Shown here: piece by piece, positions 42,057 through 50,320 of the stretch
Numbering within the stretch: position 1 is the stretch's first letter
Layout of the letters: every line of letters starts with the position of its first letter
Assembly (NCBI GenBank): GCA_018110905.1
Contig: JAGBAZ010000019.1
Location: 1-64,000 of the forward strand
DNA: 64,000 bases
Origin: Oscillospiraceae bacterium
GTDB lineage: Bacteria; Bacillota; Clostridia; Oscillospirales; Ruminococcaceae
Direction of reading: 5' to 3'
Made by a program: the position numbers and the translations under genes
Notes under the pieces: model-generated
What the model saw: the letters and a program-made list of their open reading frames with translations, nothing else
Told to the model about the DNA's origin: nothing
The model's database searches: none

Positions 42057-43391
42057 TCAGGAAAGTGCTTTTGTTCTGAGGACTTCCTCGAAAGTAATCG
42101 CCGCCTGGCAGTTGTTGATGAAAAGAACGTCGGTTACGCCATACTGTTCAATAAGCGCACCGGTGCCTTTTGTTTCTTCGCGGATATCAACAACAACGAT
42201 CTGTTCAAAATAATCTATCATATAGGGAACATAGGCGTTGCCGTAGGATTCCTTGAAAATCATAAGGGTCTTTCCGTTTTTGTTTTCGGTGGTGATAACT
42301 GTAAGGGGATTATCTCCGCTTATAAACATTCCGGCATAGTTGTTGTAATTATGGTTAAAAGCGGAAGTATTGTACCAATTTCCGCTGTTTCCGGCAACCA
42401 TGGAATAACCGACATGAGGATAATGTGCAACGGTATAGTCCGGATTTTCTTTAAGGCAGGCGGGTTTTCCGGACCAGCTGTAAAGGGTTCCGAGGAAATC
42501 GGTTTTTACAACAGTTTCGTAAGTATCGAGTTCATAAGGAATAATATCGTTTGCGTTGCAGAAAGCAACAGAAGCATAATAAGCTCCAAGACTTGTCCAA
42601 TGGTGATCAGTGCGGTAGAAAAGATATTCATCTTCGTGCTCGCTCATAACTCCGAAAGCATCCGCAGCCTTGATCCCGTCATTGAGCATCGCATAAGTTG
42701 CGTCAATATGAGCTTTTGTTTTTTCATAGGGGTCTGTATATCCTGCAGGGGGATTGAACGCACAGTTTTTCGGAACAAGAAGGGCGTTTACGCTGATATC
42801 GGGATATTTTTCCGCAAATTTGTTGATTATGGTTGCCCAGCCGGCATTTCCGTTTTCGGAAGGAAGGAAATATTCCATTGCGTAATCTCCGCAGACAAGA
42901 ACAGCGCCTTCATAATAAGCATCAATGCTGTTGTTATAATGCCCGCCTTCGGTTTCCGGAACAATATTATCAAGATTATCGGAAAGGGCGCCGTTTCTTC
43001 CGGGTTTGATATATTTCTGTCCCGCCGGAACAATCTGGAGTCCGCAGGTTTCACAGGCATTTTCGCTGTTCATGCTGTGACCGAGCTTTGGAGCAAGTTC
43101 GCTGCCGCAGGAAGTGCAGAGCTGTCCTTCGGTGCAGGTTGCTTCCGGACCGGGAGTATGTTCAAGCTGCGGAGCAAGTTCGATCCCGCAGCCTTCGCAA
43201 AGCTGTGGAGCAAGGCAGGTTGCTTCCGGGCCGGGGCGGTGGCCGGTTGCCTCAACAAGAATTTCTTCACACTCGGTGCATATCTGGGGTTCAGTACAGG
43301 TTGCGGAAGGCCCCGGAACATGTTCATGTCCACAGCCGGCAAAACCAAGCACAAGAATCGCAGAAATAAGGATAAGGGCAATTTTCTTCAT
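42057..43391 (-). CDS. DHHW-family lipoprotein with cysteine-rich tandem repeats
   Basis: 444 residues. A signal ends in the lipobox GFAGC (C20). Three tandem 27-residue units start at 27, 54 and 81, each GPxATCxxxQxCxxC with a trailing hydrophobic/His stretch, and a fourth, partial unit (ACETCG) ends at 117. The rest is a DHHW/AlgX-like SGNH-type domain with TDHHWTSLGAYY at 261-272 and a later FKESYGNAYVPY. Relatives act on extracellular polysaccharide acetylation, but no O-acetyltransferase is next to it. The Cys units may bind zinc or form disulfides. Start: ATG behind GGAGG. Confidence 0.8.
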   Translation of the reverse strand: MKKIALILISAILVLGFAGCGHEHVPGPSATCTEPQICTECEEILVEATGHRPGPEATCLAPQLCEGCGIELAPQLEHTPGPEATCTEGQLCTSCGSELAPKLGHSMNSENACETCGLQIVPAGQKYIKPGRNGALSDNLDNIVPETEGGHYNNSIDAYYEGAVLVCGDYAMEYFLPSENGNAGWATIINKFAEKYPDISVNALLVPKNCAFNPPAGYTDPYEKTKAHIDATYAMLNDGIKAADAFGVMSEHEDEYLFYRTDHHWTSLGAYYASVAFCNANDIIPYELDTYETVVKTDFLGTLYSWSGKPACLKENPDYTVAHYPHVGYSMVAGNSGNWYNTSAFNHNYNNYAGMFISGDNPLTVITTENKNGKTLMIFKESYGNAYVPYMIDYFEQIVVVDIREETKGTGALIEQYGVTDVLFINNCQAAITFEEVLRTKALS

Positions 43392-43440
43392 AATGTCCTC
43401 CATTTTTTATTTTTTTGAAAAACCGAAATCTCCGAAGAAA

Positions 43441-43469
43441 ATTATACCGCCATTTTAATATAATTTCAA
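43441..43469 (-). promoter_or_regulatory. Promoter of the DHHW lipoprotein gene
   Basis: On the minus strand TTGAAA (43469-43464), 17 bp, TATAAT (43446-43441). Confidence 0.7.
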
Positions 43470-43508
43470 CAATAAAAACGGCGGTTTTCAAATGTTGCCA
43501 AAAAAGAA

Positions 43509-44945
43509 TCAAAAATATCTGTCAATTTTTTTAAGCAGCGTTTTCCTTATTTTCATTCCTTTTGACTTTGCAAGATTTTTAATTTTAATTCTTCTGCGGT
43601 TAAAACTTTTTGCCGCTTTTACAGAAATTTTATATGCGGTTTTTCCGTAAGTTTTAAATTCATTTTTTATTCTTTTTCCCCGTGTTTTTACTTTGCACAT
43701 GGCGTCAAGAATTTCGCCCTCTGCCGAAAGCCATTCGTCCGCAAAGGTCTGTTTTCTTTCATATTTTCCTGCCCGGTAATTTTCAAGAACGATTTTATAA
43801 CGTTCGGCCGCTTTTTTTATGGATTCTTCCCATGAGATATAAATTTTATCCATCGCGTTTTGGCCTACCGTTTTCATTTTTTCCGGTTCTTCACAAAGTT
43901 CAGCAAGCTTTTTGGCAAAATCTGCGGCGTTTCTTTCACAAAGGAAACCCGTTTCGCCGTCAGAAATTCCTTCCGCGGCGCAGCTTCCTTTTATAAGAAC
44001 GCTTGCCAGACCGCATGCCGCAGCTTCCCGAACGACAAGCCCATTGGTATCATAAACCGAAGGAAAAAGCAAAAGATCCGCTCTGCTGTACCAGGCGCGA
44101 ATAGTATTGCGGTCATGGATAGGTCCGGTGAAAATACATTTTCCGGAAATCCCAAGTTCTTCGGAATATTTTTCCACCTCTTCCTTATCCATTCCGCCGC
44201 CGATAAAAACCATTCGGAAATCATTTCCGTATTCTTCAAGTGCCGAAAGGGATTCGAGAATTATATCAAGTCCTTTGTACCATGCCATTCTTCCCACAAA
44301 AAGGAAAACAGGAACGTTTTCCGGAAGATCATAACCTTCGGTCGCTCTTTTGATTTCTTCCGGCGAAACTTTTCCTTTCGGAAGATCAACTCCGTTGGGC
44401 ATAACAACATAATCGCCTTTATAACCAAGGCTCCGGAGGTTTTCGCCGGCTCCTTCGCTCACCACCCAGACTTCATCACAGGCTTCGATGTTTTTAACAA
44501 CTTCTTTTATAACTTTCTCCTTTAAATAACCGTTGCCGACTGCCCTTGCAATATCCACATCAAATTTTGTGTGATAGGTGAAAACAACCGGCGCGTCCAG
44601 CGGTTCTCTCAAGGTCCTTGCAAGGAAAGTTGAGGCAAAAGGACAGTGGGTGTGGATTATGTTCACATTATCCTCTTTTACCTTTTCAAGGGTTTCATAG
44701 GAAAAAAGGTACCCCGCTCTGTAATCAATAAAATTTCCTGCGTTTATACTTGGATAACGGATAACTTTGTAGGGAAAAGCGGCATCGTCTGTGTCCGGAT
44801 AATACGGAACGGCAACCATTGCTTTCCCGTGGTTTTCGTTTATCACTTTTGCATAGTTCATAACTGTGTTTGCAACGCCGTCGATAAGCGGAGGAAAACT
44901 GTCGTTAAGAAGGCAGACGCTGAGTTTTTCTTCCAAATTTTTCAC
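43509..44945 (-). CDS. Glycosyltransferase family 4 protein
   Basis: 478 residues of the GT-B fold. The N-terminal Rossmann domain opens with LSVCLLNDSFPPLIDGVANTV. FVGRMAWYKGLDIILES near residue 215 begins the sugar-nucleotide domain, and the E-x7-E motif is in VVREAAACGLASVLIKGSCAAEG near residue 310. Lipid glycosyltransferases such as diglucosyl-diacylglycerol synthases look alike. A basic tail (about residues 420-478, many Lys/Arg) could hold it on the inner membrane surface. Acceptor unknown. Confidence 0.85.
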   Translation of the reverse strand: MKNLEEKLSVCLLNDSFPPLIDGVANTVMNYAKVINENHGKAMVAVPYYPDTDDAAFPYKVIRYPSINAGNFIDYRAGYLFSYETLEKVKEDNVNIIHTHCPFASTFLARTLREPLDAPVVFTYHTKFDVDIARAVGNGYLKEKVIKEVVKNIEACDEVWVVSEGAGENLRSLGYKGDYVVMPNGVDLPKGKVSPEEIKRATEGYDLPENVPVFLFVGRMAWYKGLDIILESLSALEEYGNDFRMVFIGGGMDKEEVEKYSEELGISGKCIFTGPIHDRNTIRAWYSRADLLLFPSVYDTNGLVVREAAACGLASVLIKGSCAAEGISDGETGFLCERNAADFAKKLAELCEEPEKMKTVGQNAMDKIYISWEESIKKAAERYKIVLENYRAGKYERKQTFADEWLSAEGEILDAMCKVKTRGKRIKNEFKTYGKTAYKISVKAAKSFNRRRIKIKNLAKSKGMKIRKTLLKKIDRYF

Positions 44946-45106
44946 CGCCTTTCGGTAAAATTTTCTGACGAAATAATACCAGCAAAATGTTAACTTTTTG
45001 TTTCCGGAATTTTAACTTTAGTTTAAAGTCCTCGACTTTAATTTGCAAATTTTGTTTAAAAACAAAGGTGCAACCGCCGGTTGCTAAAGTTTTAAACCGA
45101 TGTTGA

Positions 45107-45135
45107 TAGACATTTACATTCAAAAATGATAGAAT
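45107..45135 (+). promoter_or_regulatory. Promoter of the XRE membrane regulator
   Basis: TAGACA, 17 bp, TAGAAT, about 27 bases before the start. Confidence 0.55.
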
Positions 45136-45161
45136 TTTATCATAAAAGGAGGCGATTTTTA

Positions 45162-46025
45162 ATGACTATCGGCGAAAAAATCTATAAGCTCCGCACCGAG
45201 CGGAATTTATCCCAGGGAGACCTTTCGGAAATTCTCGAAGTTTCGCGCCAAAGTGTTTCAAAATGGGAAAACGGCGCCGCGACACCGGACCTTGATAAAA
45301 TAATAAAACTTTCCGAAGTTTTCGGAATCACCATTGATGAACTTGTTAAAAGCGAAGAAGTTTCCTCCCCGCCGGAAGAAAAAGCGCGGGAAATTATTAT
45401 AAAAAAAGAAAGCAGTTTTCCGCCCCGGAAAATTATCGGAACGGTTCTGCTTTCTCTTTCGCTTATTATAACGGTTGTTCTTCTTGCCGCAGGCGGCGGA
45501 ATTGTCGGACTTGTTCTTTCCACCCCGCTCATCCTTTGCGGAATGATCTGCTTTATTTTCAAGAAAAACATCGGTCTTTGGTGTGCCTGGGCTGTATTTT
45601 TTGCAATCGATATGTATCTTCGGATTGCAACCGGAATAAGCTCCGCGGTTATTCTTAATTTTCAGACTCTTTTATTTATGATTCGCGGCGGCGATTTTAT
45701 AAGGCTCCTGTTGGCTTTTGCCCAGCTTGCGGCAATCGTTTCGCTTGTTTTTATAACGGTTTTCCGTTTTCGGAAAGTTCCGCTTGAAAGCAAAAAGCTT
45801 CCGATAATTTTCTGGGGAATTTACGGAGCGATGAAAATTCTTCTTGCTGTTTTTTCCTTAAGCCACCTTTATAAGCAGATCATGAACTACGTTCTTTCCA
45901 CAATGAACACCGGGCTTTATGTCTTTTCCCATTCCCTTTATGTGTGGTTATATACCGGATTTTTCATCGCAGCGATTGTTCTGACTGTAAGATATTTTTA
46001 TACAAGGAAGCGGAACTCTGTATAA
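45162..46025 (+). CDS. XRE-family HTH protein with C-terminal multi-pass membrane domain
   Basis: 287 residues. The XRE domain fills residues 1-62 (IYKLRTERNLSQGDLSEIL, VSRQSVSKWENGAATPDLD). After a charged linker come about six hydrophobic segments from residue 95 on (VLLSLSLIITVVLLAAGGG and others). It is probably a membrane-tethered regulator. The ATG at 45162 has AAGGAGG 9 bases upstream. Its HTH resembles that of the protein at 39549. Confidence 0.8.
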   Translation: MTIGEKIYKLRTERNLSQGDLSEILEVSRQSVSKWENGAATPDLDKIIKLSEVFGITIDELVKSEEVSSPPEEKAREIIIKKESSFPPRKIIGTVLLSLSLIITVVLLAAGGGIVGLVLSTPLILCGMICFIFKKNIGLWCAWAVFFAIDMYLRIATGISSAVILNFQTLLFMIRGGDFIRLLLAFAQLAAIVSLVFITVFRFRKVPLESKKLPIIFWGIYGAMKILLAVFSLSHLYKQIMNYVLSTMNTGLYVFSHSLYVWLYTGFFIAAIVLTVRYFYTRKRNSV

Positions 46026-46042
46026 ATTTCTTCCGTTTTTTA

Positions 46043-46079
46043 CTGTAGGGGCGGATATCATCCGCCCGGTCAACATGTG
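46043..46079. repeat. Dispersed palindromic repeat (TGTAGGG family), copy 2
   Basis: TGTAGGGGCGGATATCATCCGCCCGG, an inverted-repeat element like the one at 4338, downstream of the XRE gene. Confidence 0.6.
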
Positions 46080-46084
46080 TTGGG

Positions 46085-46142
46085 GTTATGACCCCTCAGT
46101 CACCTTCGGTGACAGCTCCCCTTACACAGAGGAGCCTTTTTA
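46085..46142. repeat. Dispersed intergenic repeat, CCTCAGTC/AGCTCCCC type
   Basis: CCCCTCAGTCACCTTCGGTGACAG..CTCC carries an inner palindrome GTCACCTTCGGTGAC and ends GAGGAGCCTTTTT. It shares its plan (CCTCA-TCAG, palindrome, CTCC, GAG-AGCC, T-run) with the longer element at 60462. Confidence 0.65.
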
Positions 46143-46148
46143 ACAAGA

Positions 46149-46178
46149 AACCCCGTGCTCATTTGAGCACGGGGTTTT
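46149..46178. terminator. GTGCTCA-family terminator, copy 6, with a half copy behind it
   Basis: ACCCCGTGCTCA pairs with TGAGCACGGGGT, then TTTTG. A decayed half copy (GAGCACTGGGTTTTT) follows at 46187-46201 up to the pyrB stop. It lies between convergent genes. Confidence 0.8.
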
Positions 46179-46199
46179 GTTTTTTTGAGCACTGGGTTT

Positions 46200-47294
46200 T
46201 TAAATCTTTTTCTGGGCTTCGCAGTAAACGCAGCGGCAGATTCCGTTTTCCTTATCGGTATAGCGGAAAACGTGGTCAATTTCCTGCTCAATGGAAGTTA
46301 TGCAGCGAGGATTATCGCAGAAAACTTTGTTAACAAGTTCTTCTTCGTGCTCACATTCATGGGGTTCGGAAAGAAGCATGGGAGTTTCCGCAAGAAGCTT
46401 GAGAATAAGCGCCATTCTGATATATTTTCCGCAAAGAGCCTGGTCGAAATAGCATGCTCTGGGGTCGGAATCAACCTTTGTGGAAATTTCGTTAACTCTC
46501 GGCAGCGGATGCATGATGCAAAGATCGGGCTTTGCGGTTTCAAGTTTGGGAAGATCGAGCACAAAGGAGTTTTTAAGGCGCTCATATTCTTCCTTATCCG
46601 CAAAACGCTCGCGCTGGATTCTGGTCATATAGAGAATATCCAGTTCGGGCATTGCTTCCTCAAGGGTGCGGACTTCTTTGTAAGGGATTCCTTTTTTGTC
46701 AAGGGTTTCTGTCTTGATGTATTCCGGAACGGAAAGTTCTTCCGGAGAGATGAGAACAAATTTTATTCCGGTGTATCTCGCAAAAGCGGCGATAAGGGAA
46801 TGAACTGTTCTTCCGAACTTAAGGTCGCCGCAAAGGCCGATGGTAAGGTCATTAAGTCTGCCTTTGTGGCGGCTGATGGTCAGAAGGTCGGTAAGAGTCT
46901 GGGTGGGGTGGAAATGTCCGCCGTCGCCTGCATTGATAATCGGAATACGGGAAGCTTTTGCTGCAACAACGGGTGCACCCTCTTTCGGATGGCGCATTGC
47001 GATTATATCCGCGTAGCAGTTTACGGTGCGGATAGTATCGGCACAGCTTTCGCCTTTTGCGGTGGAAGAGCTTCCCGCTTCGGAAAATCCGAGAACGCCG
47101 CCGCCGAGGCTGAGCATTGCCGCTTCAAAACTAAGACGGGTTCTGGTGGAAGGTTCGAAGAAAAGAGTCGCAAGGATTTTTCCTTCGCAGATTTTTGCAT
47201 ATTTTCCGGGGTTATCGATAATATCGTTGGCGACGGAAATAAGGCCGTCGATTTCTTCGACGGAAAGATCGAGAATATCAATAAGATTGCTCAT
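46200..47294 (-). CDS. pyrB: Aspartate carbamoyltransferase with C-terminal PyrI-like zinc ribbon
   Basis: 364 residues. The catalytic chain has FEPSTRTR (46-53), the [11 protein letters not shown] motif with HPTQ at 129-132, and HPLPRVNEI near 262-270. It joins aspartate and carbamoyl phosphate. After about residue 310 an extra 55-residue tail holds C326, C331, C355 and C358 in [11 protein letters not shown] and CVYCE contexts. This is the arrangement of the zinc domain of the regulatory chain PyrI, while the PyrI nucleotide-binding domain is missing. Last gene of the pyr operon; it starts at the base next to the pyrE stop. Confidence 0.95.
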   Translation of the reverse strand: MSNLIDILDLSVEEIDGLISVANDIIDNPGKYAKICEGKILATLFFEPSTRTRLSFEAAMLSLGGGVLGFSEAGSSSTAKGESCADTIRTVNCYADIIAMRHPKEGAPVVAAKASRIPIINAGDGGHFHPTQTLTDLLTISRHKGRLNDLTIGLCGDLKFGRTVHSLIAAFARYTGIKFVLISPEELSVPEYIKTETLDKKGIPYKEVRTLEEAMPELDILYMTRIQRERFADKEEYERLKNSFVLDLPKLETAKPDLCIMHPLPRVNEISTKVDSDPRACYFDQALCGKYIRMALILKLLAETPMLLSEPHECEHEEELVNKVFCDNPRCITSIEQEIDHVFRYTDKENGICRCVYCEAQKKI

Positions 47295-47948
47295 TTATTT
47301 TGCTCCGTTTACAGCAAGATAGTTTTTGATTCTGGTTACGTTTTCTTCGTTTGCGGGATCTTCTTCAAGGAATTCGATGATATCGTAAACGTCAACAACG
47401 GAATATACCGGGAAGCCGAACTGTTCGGAAATTTCTTCCATTGCGCCTTTTTCGGTCTGGCCTTTTTCCTTGCGGTTAACCATGATGAATGCTGCAATAA
47501 CTTTGGTGCCTTCAAGCTGGCTGAGGATTTCCATGGATTCGCGGATCGCGGTTCCTGCGGTAATTACGTCTTCAATAATAACGATTTCCTGGCCGGGCTG
47601 AGGAATATAGCCAACAAAAGTGCCGCCTTCGCCGTGGTCTTTTGCTTCTTTTCTGTTGAAGAAGAAAGGAACGTCAAGGCCGTTTTTGGAAAGAGCAACT
47701 GCGGCGGAAATGGAAAGCGGAATGCCTTTATATGCGGGACCGTAGAGAACTGCTTCTTTTTTGCCGAGTTTGTCAAAATATGCTTTTGCATAGAATTCGC
47801 CGAGTTTGGAAATCTGGTCGCCGGTTTTGATCATACCTGCGTTTACGAAATAAGGGATTTTTCTGCCGGATTTTGCGGTGAAATCACCGAATTTGAGAAC
47901 TCCTGCGCTCTGGAGGAATTCGATAAATTCTCTTTTATAAGCTTCCAT
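47295..47948 (-). CDS. pyrE: Orotate phosphoribosyltransferase
   Basis: 217 residues. Adds ribose phosphate from PRPP to orotate. The PRPP loop is VVIIEDVITAGTAIRES with the family's acidic pair (in IVIIEDVITAG form near residue 121). AKSGRKIPYFVNAG near the N-terminus and YGPAYKGIPLS near residue 70 are typical. It lies 30 bases after pyrF. Confidence 0.97.
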   Translation of the reverse strand: MEAYKREFIEFLQSAGVLKFGDFTAKSGRKIPYFVNAGMIKTGDQISKLGEFYAKAYFDKLGKKEAVLYGPAYKGIPLSISAAVALSKNGLDVPFFFNRKEAKDHGEGGTFVGYIPQPGQEIVIIEDVITAGTAIRESMEILSQLEGTKVIAAFIMVNRKEKGQTEKGAMEEISEQFGFPVYSVVDVYDIIEFLEEDPANEENVTRIKNYLAVNGAK

Positions 47949-47977
47949 TTTTCTTTCTCCTTTTTATGTATCTGTTA

Positions 47978-48676
47978 TCAGTCAACAAATTCTGCTACGC
48001 AGCGTTCATAAGCCGCAACCGGGTCTTCAGCAGCGGTGATGGGTCTGCCGACTACGATATAGTCGGAACCGATTGCTTTTGCGTCAGCGGGGGTCATAAC
48101 ACGTTTCTGGTCGCCTTTGTCGCCGTCGGCAAAACGAACGCCGGGGGTTACGGTAACAAAATCAGCGCCGCAGGAATCGTGAACTTTTTTGGATTCAAGC
48201 GGAGAGCAAACAACGCCGTCAAGACCTGCTTTTTTAGCGTTCTGTGCGTAATGCATTACAACTTCCGGAAGGGGTTCTTTGATAAGAAGGTCGTTTTCCA
48301 TTGCTTCCTGGTCGGTGGAAGTAAGCTGGGTTACCGCGATGAGAAGAGGGCGGGTGCCGTCGGGTCTGGTAAGGCCTTCGATTGCAGCTTCCATCATTCT
48401 GCAGGTACCTGCCGCATGAAGGTTGGTCATATCAACATCAAGTCCGGAAAGAACGGACATTGCTTTTTTAACGGTGTTGGGGATATCGTGGAGTTTGAGG
48501 TCGAGGAAAATTTTGTGTCCTCTTGCTTTGATTTCACGGACGATGGAAGGACCTTCCGCATAGAAGAGCTCCATACCGATTTTTACGAAAGGTTTTTTGC
48601 CCTCGAATTTATCGAGGAACTCGAAAGTTTTTTCTGCGGAAGAAAAATCGCAGGCAATAATAACGTCTTTTCCCAT
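47978..48676 (-). CDS. pyrF: Orotidine 5'-phosphate decarboxylase
   Basis: 232-residue TIM barrel that makes UMP. ACDFSS opens the barrel, [13 protein letters not shown] with the catalytic Lys/Asp triad is near residue 58, and [10 protein letters not shown] with YIVVGRPI close the phosphate site. It starts one base after the pyrD stop. Confidence 0.97.
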   Translation of the reverse strand: MGKDVIIACDFSSAEKTFEFLDKFEGKKPFVKIGMELFYAEGPSIVREIKARGHKIFLDLKLHDIPNTVKKAMSVLSGLDVDMTNLHAAGTCRMMEAAIEGLTRPDGTRPLLIAVTQLTSTDQEAMENDLLIKEPLPEVVMHYAQNAKKAGLDGVVCSPLESKKVHDSCGADFVTVTPGVRFADGDKGDQKRVMTPADAKAIGSDYIVVGRPITAAEDPVAAYERCVAEFVD

Positions 48677-48677
48677 T

Positions 48678-49589
48678 TTATTTAACTCCTCCTATAATTT
48701 CACTGAGATTATTGATTCCGTATTTATCCATGACTCTCGGAAGGTCATTGATTATATCTCTGCAGATATAAGGATCAACAAGGTTTGCGGCGCCGACCTG
48801 AACGGCGGTTGCGCCTGCAAGCATAAGTTCGATTACGTCTTCGGCGCAGGAAACGCCGCCCATTCCGACGATCGGGATTTTAACAGCCTGGGCAACCTGG
48901 TAAACCATTTTTACCGCAACCGGGAAGATTGCCGGACCGGAAAAACCGCCCATTTTGTTTGCGATAACGGGCTTTTTGGTCTTGAGGTCGATTCTCATTC
49001 CCATAAGTGTGTTGATGAGGGAAAGACCGTCTGCGCCGGCTTCTTCGCAAGCTTTTGCAATCGCAACGATATCCGTTACGTTGGGGGAAAGTTTTACGAT
49101 AACCGGTTTGGTGGTAACAGCTTTTACCGCTTTAACAATGGTTGCGGCGGCTTCCGGGGAAGTTCCGAAGCTCATTCCGCCGCCGTGAACGTTCGGGCAG
49201 CTGATGTTTACTTCAAGCCAGCCGACCTGGTCGCATTTATCAAGCTTTTCGCAGGTATAGGCATAATCTTCAACGGAAAAACCGGAAACATTTGCCATAA
49301 CCTTTTTGTTGAAGCATTTTGCAAGTTTCGGAAGTTCTTCGCCGATAACTTTTTCAACGCCCGGGTTCTGAAGACCAACGGCGTTTATCATTCCGGCGGT
49401 GCATTCGGCAATTCGCGGAGTGGGGTTTCCGAATCTGGGCTCTTTGGTTGTTCCTTTGAAGGAGAAAGTTCCGAGCATGTTGATATCATAAAGTTCGGCA
49501 AATTCATAGCCGTAGCCGAAAGTTCCGGAAGCGGGGATAATGGGGTTATCCATTTCGATTCCGCAAAGATTTACTTTTAATCTTTCCAT
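48678..49589 (-). CDS. pyrD: Dihydroorotate dehydrogenase B, catalytic subunit
   Basis: 303-residue FMN barrel oxidising dihydroorotate. [20 protein letters not shown] near the start, GLQNPGVE, the catalytic-Cys region [15 protein letters not shown] near residue 130 and [11 protein letters not shown] are type 1B features. It overlaps pyrK by 13 bases. The PyrK subunit makes it the NAD-linked heterotetramer. Confidence 0.97.
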   Translation of the reverse strand: MERLKVNLCGIEMDNPIIPASGTFGYGYEFAELYDINMLGTFSFKGTTKEPRFGNPTPRIAECTAGMINAVGLQNPGVEKVIGEELPKLAKCFNKKVMANVSGFSVEDYAYTCEKLDKCDQVGWLEVNISCPNVHGGGMSFGTSPEAAATIVKAVKAVTTKPVIVKLSPNVTDIVAIAKACEEAGADGLSLINTLMGMRIDLKTKKPVIANKMGGFSGPAIFPVAVKMVYQVAQAVKIPIVGMGGVSCAEDVIELMLAGATAVQVGAANLVDPYICRDIINDLPRVMDKYGINNLSEIIGGVK

Positions 49590-50311
49590 AAAATTTCCTC
49601 CTTCATCATGATAGGGCCGTCTTTGCAGATGCGTTTGAAACCGGTGAGGGTTTTGCAGGAACAGCCCATGCAGGCGCCGAAGCCGCAGCCCATTCTTTCT
49701 TCAAAGCTGAGCTGGCCGGAGGTTTTTGAAGCATTCCAGACCGCTTTAAGCATGGGTTCCGGTCCGCAGGTGAAGAAATGGGTATAATCGATTTCCTTCA
49801 TCGCTTCGGTTACAAATCCTTTGATTCCGTAGGAACCGTCAACGGTGGTTACGTAAACTTCACAGCCGAGAGCCTTGAATTCTTCTTCATAGAAGATTTC
49901 GTCTTTGGTATTGAAGCCGAGAATCACGGAAACTTCCTTTCCCTCTTTGCGAAGTTCCTTCGCAAGCATATAAAGCGGAGGAACGCCGACTCCGCCGCCG
50001 ATAAGAAGCGGTTTTTCACCGGAGATGGAAGTGTCGTATCCGTTTCCGAGGGAGGAAAGGATATCAAGAGTTCCTTCGGTCATATCTCTCATCTGTTCGG
50101 TACCTTTTCCGACAACCTTATAGATAAGGGTAAGTTTTCCCTCTTCGGAATCGCAGACGGAAATCGGTCTGCGAAGATAAAGTCCGTCAAGTTTGATATT
50201 AACAAACTGGCCGGGGCGGGTGATATCGGAAGTATCACCCGCAAGAACCATTTCCATAATGTCCTTTGTAAGGGGCTTGTTTTCTTTGATTTCAAAAAGT
50301 AACTGTCTCAT
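49577..50311 (-). CDS. pyrK: Dihydroorotate dehydrogenase B, electron-transfer subunit
   Basis: 244 residues. A FAD-binding beta-barrel (LRRPISVCDS) and an NAD-binding half (LLIGGGVGVPPLYMLAKEL, FTCGPEPMLKAV) precede the [2Fe-2S] cysteines MGCGFGACMGCSCKT near residue 208. It transfers electrons from PyrD to NAD+. It lies 9 bases after carB. Confidence 0.97.
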   Translation of the reverse strand: MRQLLFEIKENKPLTKDIMEMVLAGDTSDITRPGQFVNIKLDGLYLRRPISVCDSEEGKLTLIYKVVGKGTEQMRDMTEGTLDILSSLGNGYDTSISGEKPLLIGGGVGVPPLYMLAKELRKEGKEVSVILGFNTKDEIFYEEEFKALGCEVYVTTVDGSYGIKGFVTEAMKEIDYTHFFTCGPEPMLKAVWNASKTSGQLSFEERMGCGFGACMGCSCKTLTGFKRICKDGPIMMKEEILWKD

Positions 50312-50320
50312 TTTTCCTCC

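Noticed and set aside
42950..43350. Direct DNA repeats considered as a CRISPR-like array
   Set aside because: They are the coding repeats of the 27-residue cysteine units in the DHHW lipoprotein, in frame and without spacers.
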